A stretch of DNA of 16,412 nucleotides from JAGLCW01 sp964422555 (GTDB taxonomy: Bacteria; Caldisericota; Caldisericia; UBA6126): NCBI GenBank assembly GCA_964422555.1, contig CAYRBR010000033.1, positions 1-16,412 on the forward strand, written 5' to 3'. How positions within the stretch are numbered: position 1 is the first letter of the stretch; each line of letters begins with the position of its first letter. Of this stretch, positions 15,470-16,412 are shown piece after piece. The notes below the pieces were generated by a model. That model saw only the letters and a program-made list of their open reading frames with translations, searched no databases and was not told the DNA's origin. The position numbers were made by a program, and so were the translations under genes.

Positions 15470-16120
15470 ATGGAAGAAACAAAATTTCACATGCCCCTCT
15501 TAGGCGATGATTTTCCCACTTTAGATGTGAATACTACGCATGGACCAATGAGTATTCCTGGTGATTTAAAAGGACATTGGTTTGTATTATTTAGTCATCC
15601 AGCCGATTTTACTCCCGTCTGTACCACCGAATTTGTAGGTTTTCAGAAACGATGGGATGAATTTGAAGCACTTGGTTGTAAGTTAGTTGGAATGTCTGTT
15701 GACCAGGTTTTTTCTCACATTAAATGGATCGAGTGGATAAAAAATGAATTAGGTGTTGAAATTAAATTCCCCGTAGTTGCTGCCAACGATGCTATTGCCA
15801 ACAAGCTGGGTATGTTGCATCCTGGTAAAGGAACGAACACGGTTCGCGCCGTTTTTATTGTCGATCCCAACAGTAAAGTGCGTTTAATAATGTATTACCC
15901 CCAAGAAGTGGGACGAAATATGGATGAAATTGTTCGTGCCGTGAAAGCACTACAGGTTGCTGATAAACAAGGAGCTGTTGCAGCTAACTGGCCGAACAAT
16001 GAATTAATTCAAGATCGAATCATTGTTCCACCACCAAACAATGAAGAAGATGCTAAAAAGCGTAAAGAAACCTATGAATGTTTTGACTGGTGGTTCTGTC
16101 ATAAACCCTTAGAAAAATAA
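15470..16120 (+). CDS. Peroxiredoxin, Prx6-like with two C-terminal cysteines (archaeal-type thioredoxin peroxidase)
   Basis: A 216-residue AhpC/TSA-fold protein that reduces hydrogen peroxide and organic peroxides in the cytoplasm. The peroxidatic cysteine is C51 in HPADFTPVCTTEF. The Prx6-type C-terminal arm is present (WPNNELIQDRIIVPPP) and ends with C204-FDWWF-C210. This C-x5-C arm matches the arrangement in the Aeropyrum pernix enzyme (C50, C207, C213), where the second cysteine acts in resolution. The reductant is unknown. The ATG has AAAAGGAGTG at 15456-15465. It is followed by a strong terminator and preceded by its own likely promoter, so it is probably a single-gene unit. Confidence 0.93.
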   Translation: MEETKFHMPLLGDDFPTLDVNTTHGPMSIPGDLKGHWFVLFSHPADFTPVCTTEFVGFQKRWDEFEALGCKLVGMSVDQVFSHIKWIEWIKNELGVEIKFPVVAANDAIANKLGMLHPGKGTNTVRAVFIVDPNSKVRLIMYYPQEVGRNMDEIVRAVKALQVADKQGAVAANWPNNELIQDRIIVPPPNNEEDAKKRKETYECFDWWFCHKPLEK

Positions 16121-16128
16121 CAAATTCC

Positions 16129-16156
16129 AGGGAGGAGTTCTCTCCTCCCTTTTTTT
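16129..16156 (+). terminator. Intrinsic terminator of the peroxiredoxin gene
   Basis: AGGGAGGAG (16129-16137) pairs perfectly with CTCCTCCCT (16142-16150) around a TTCT loop and is followed by a T-run through 16156, eight bases after the stop codon. Confidence 0.93.
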
Positions 16157-16157
16157 C

Positions 16158-16185
16158 TTGTATTCTTAAAAAACTCCAATATACT
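16158..16185 (+). promoter_or_regulatory. Likely promoter of the queuosine-precursor transporter gene
   Basis: TTGTAT (16158-16163), a 16-bp spacer, then TATACT (16180-16185). This gives a leader of about 68 nt before the ATG at 16260. The leader holds a bulged 10-bp stem around 16192-16216 and a short stem followed by seven Ts at about 16237-16243, which might be regulatory. Confidence 0.45.
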
Positions 16186-16259
16186 AATCTAATTTCAATT
16201 CATACCCATGAATGAAATCCTTCCATTGTGGATGCATTTTTTTGGTAGGAGTTATTGGT

Positions 16260-16412
16260 ATGATGCATAATAAAAAATTAACCTTTTTGTTTGCTTTATT
16301 TATTGGATTGCTTGTAGGAGTAAACCTTCTGGGCGGGAAAATTATTAACTTTTTGGGAATATCTGCTTCGGTTGGAATTTTCATGGTTCCTTTGTGTTTT
16401 TTAATTACCGAT
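16260..16412 (+). CDS. Queuosine precursor transporter (VUT/YhhQ family), 3' end outside window
   Basis: The first 51 codons of a gene that runs off the window. The ATG at 16260 has AGGAG at 16247-16251. The peptide begins MMHNKKLTFLFALFIGLLVG, then NLLGGKIINF and GIFMVPLCFLITD, which is the start of the Vut_1 (PF02592, COG1738) family, whose members import queuosine precursors such as preQ0 or preQ1 across the cytoplasmic membrane. Two hydrophobic segments are visible. The family call rests on the conserved N-terminal pattern only, and the diagnostic downstream part (usually EVYG after ITD) is not in view. Confidence 0.75.
   Translation, partial: MMHNKKLTFLFALFIGLLVGVNLLGGKIINFLGISASVGIFMVPLCFLITD

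Noticed and set aside
16129..16178. Possible preQ1-I riboswitch: GGAGTT in a hairpin loop region and AAAAAACTCC downstream could form a pseudoknot before a queuosine transporter gene
   Set aside because: The hairpin is a complete intrinsic terminator of the peroxiredoxin gene, the A-rich tail is too far from the stem for the compact preQ1-I fold, and a likely promoter starts after the hairpin, so the two parts would not be in one regulated leader.
16184..16384. Minus-strand open frame of 66 codons
   Set aside because: It is the shadow of the plus-strand transporter start, which has a ribosome site and a recognisable family pattern. The minus frame has neither.

Overview
The window reads as a low-GC bacterial chromosome fragment, most likely from an anaerobe or microaerophile. 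The evidence is AT-rich codon use, Shine-Dalgarno sequences of the AAGGAG and GAGGTG types, TGA used as a stop, a class I-like hybrid-cluster protein, an ABC-F ATPase behind a translational-attenuator-like leader, and a secreted protein with copper-amine-oxidase N-terminal repeats. Together these suggest a Bacillota (clostridial) or similar low-GC lineage. No rRNA or other phylogenetic marker is present, so the assignment is soft. I see no tRNA, CRISPR array, insertion sequence or integrase.

Region 1 to about 6570 is accessory in character and lies entirely on the plus strand. It holds the 3' end of an unknown gene, a DUF4143-type AAA ATPase, an APH-like phosphotransferase whose start codons lie inside a perfect 13-bp inverted repeat, a decayed DUF4062 gene, an AlbA_2/HATPase_c_4 protein with a 5 x 12-bp in-frame repeat (TPEV), a beta-lactamase-fold serine hydrolase and a DUF1295 membrane protein. 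The DUF4062 and AlbA_2 genes look like a two-gene module in which the first member has lost its middle.

Region 6600 to 9950 holds a CoA-disulfide-reductase/NADH-oxidase-like flavoprotein and, convergent to it across a shared bidirectional terminator, an ABC-F ATPase. The ABC-F gene is the best regulatory find of the window. A consensus-like promoter is followed by a 9-codon leader ORF with its own Shine-Dalgarno sequence. Codons 4-7 of that ORF are perfectly complementary (12 bp) to the Shine-Dalgarno/start region of the ABC-F gene. This is the arrangement of ribosome-stalling antibiotic attenuators.

Region 9954 to 16412 runs on the plus strand. A PLP fold-type-II domain fused to a GNAT domain comes first, and the usual PLP lysine is absent from the expected motif. 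A TetR-family regulator follows, with a perfect 30-bp palindrome over its promoter. Next come hcp (hybrid-cluster protein), a secreted Fn3/copper-amine-oxidase-repeat protein and an 8-helix membrane protein packed as an apparent operon. The window closes with a peroxiredoxin with its own terminator and the start of a queuosine-precursor transporter (VUT/YhhQ family).

Functionally, the flavoprotein, Hcp and peroxiredoxin form a plausible oxygen/peroxide/nitrosative-stress set, with the TetR protein the likely local switch for Hcp and the two exported or membrane proteins behind it. That linkage is inference from position.
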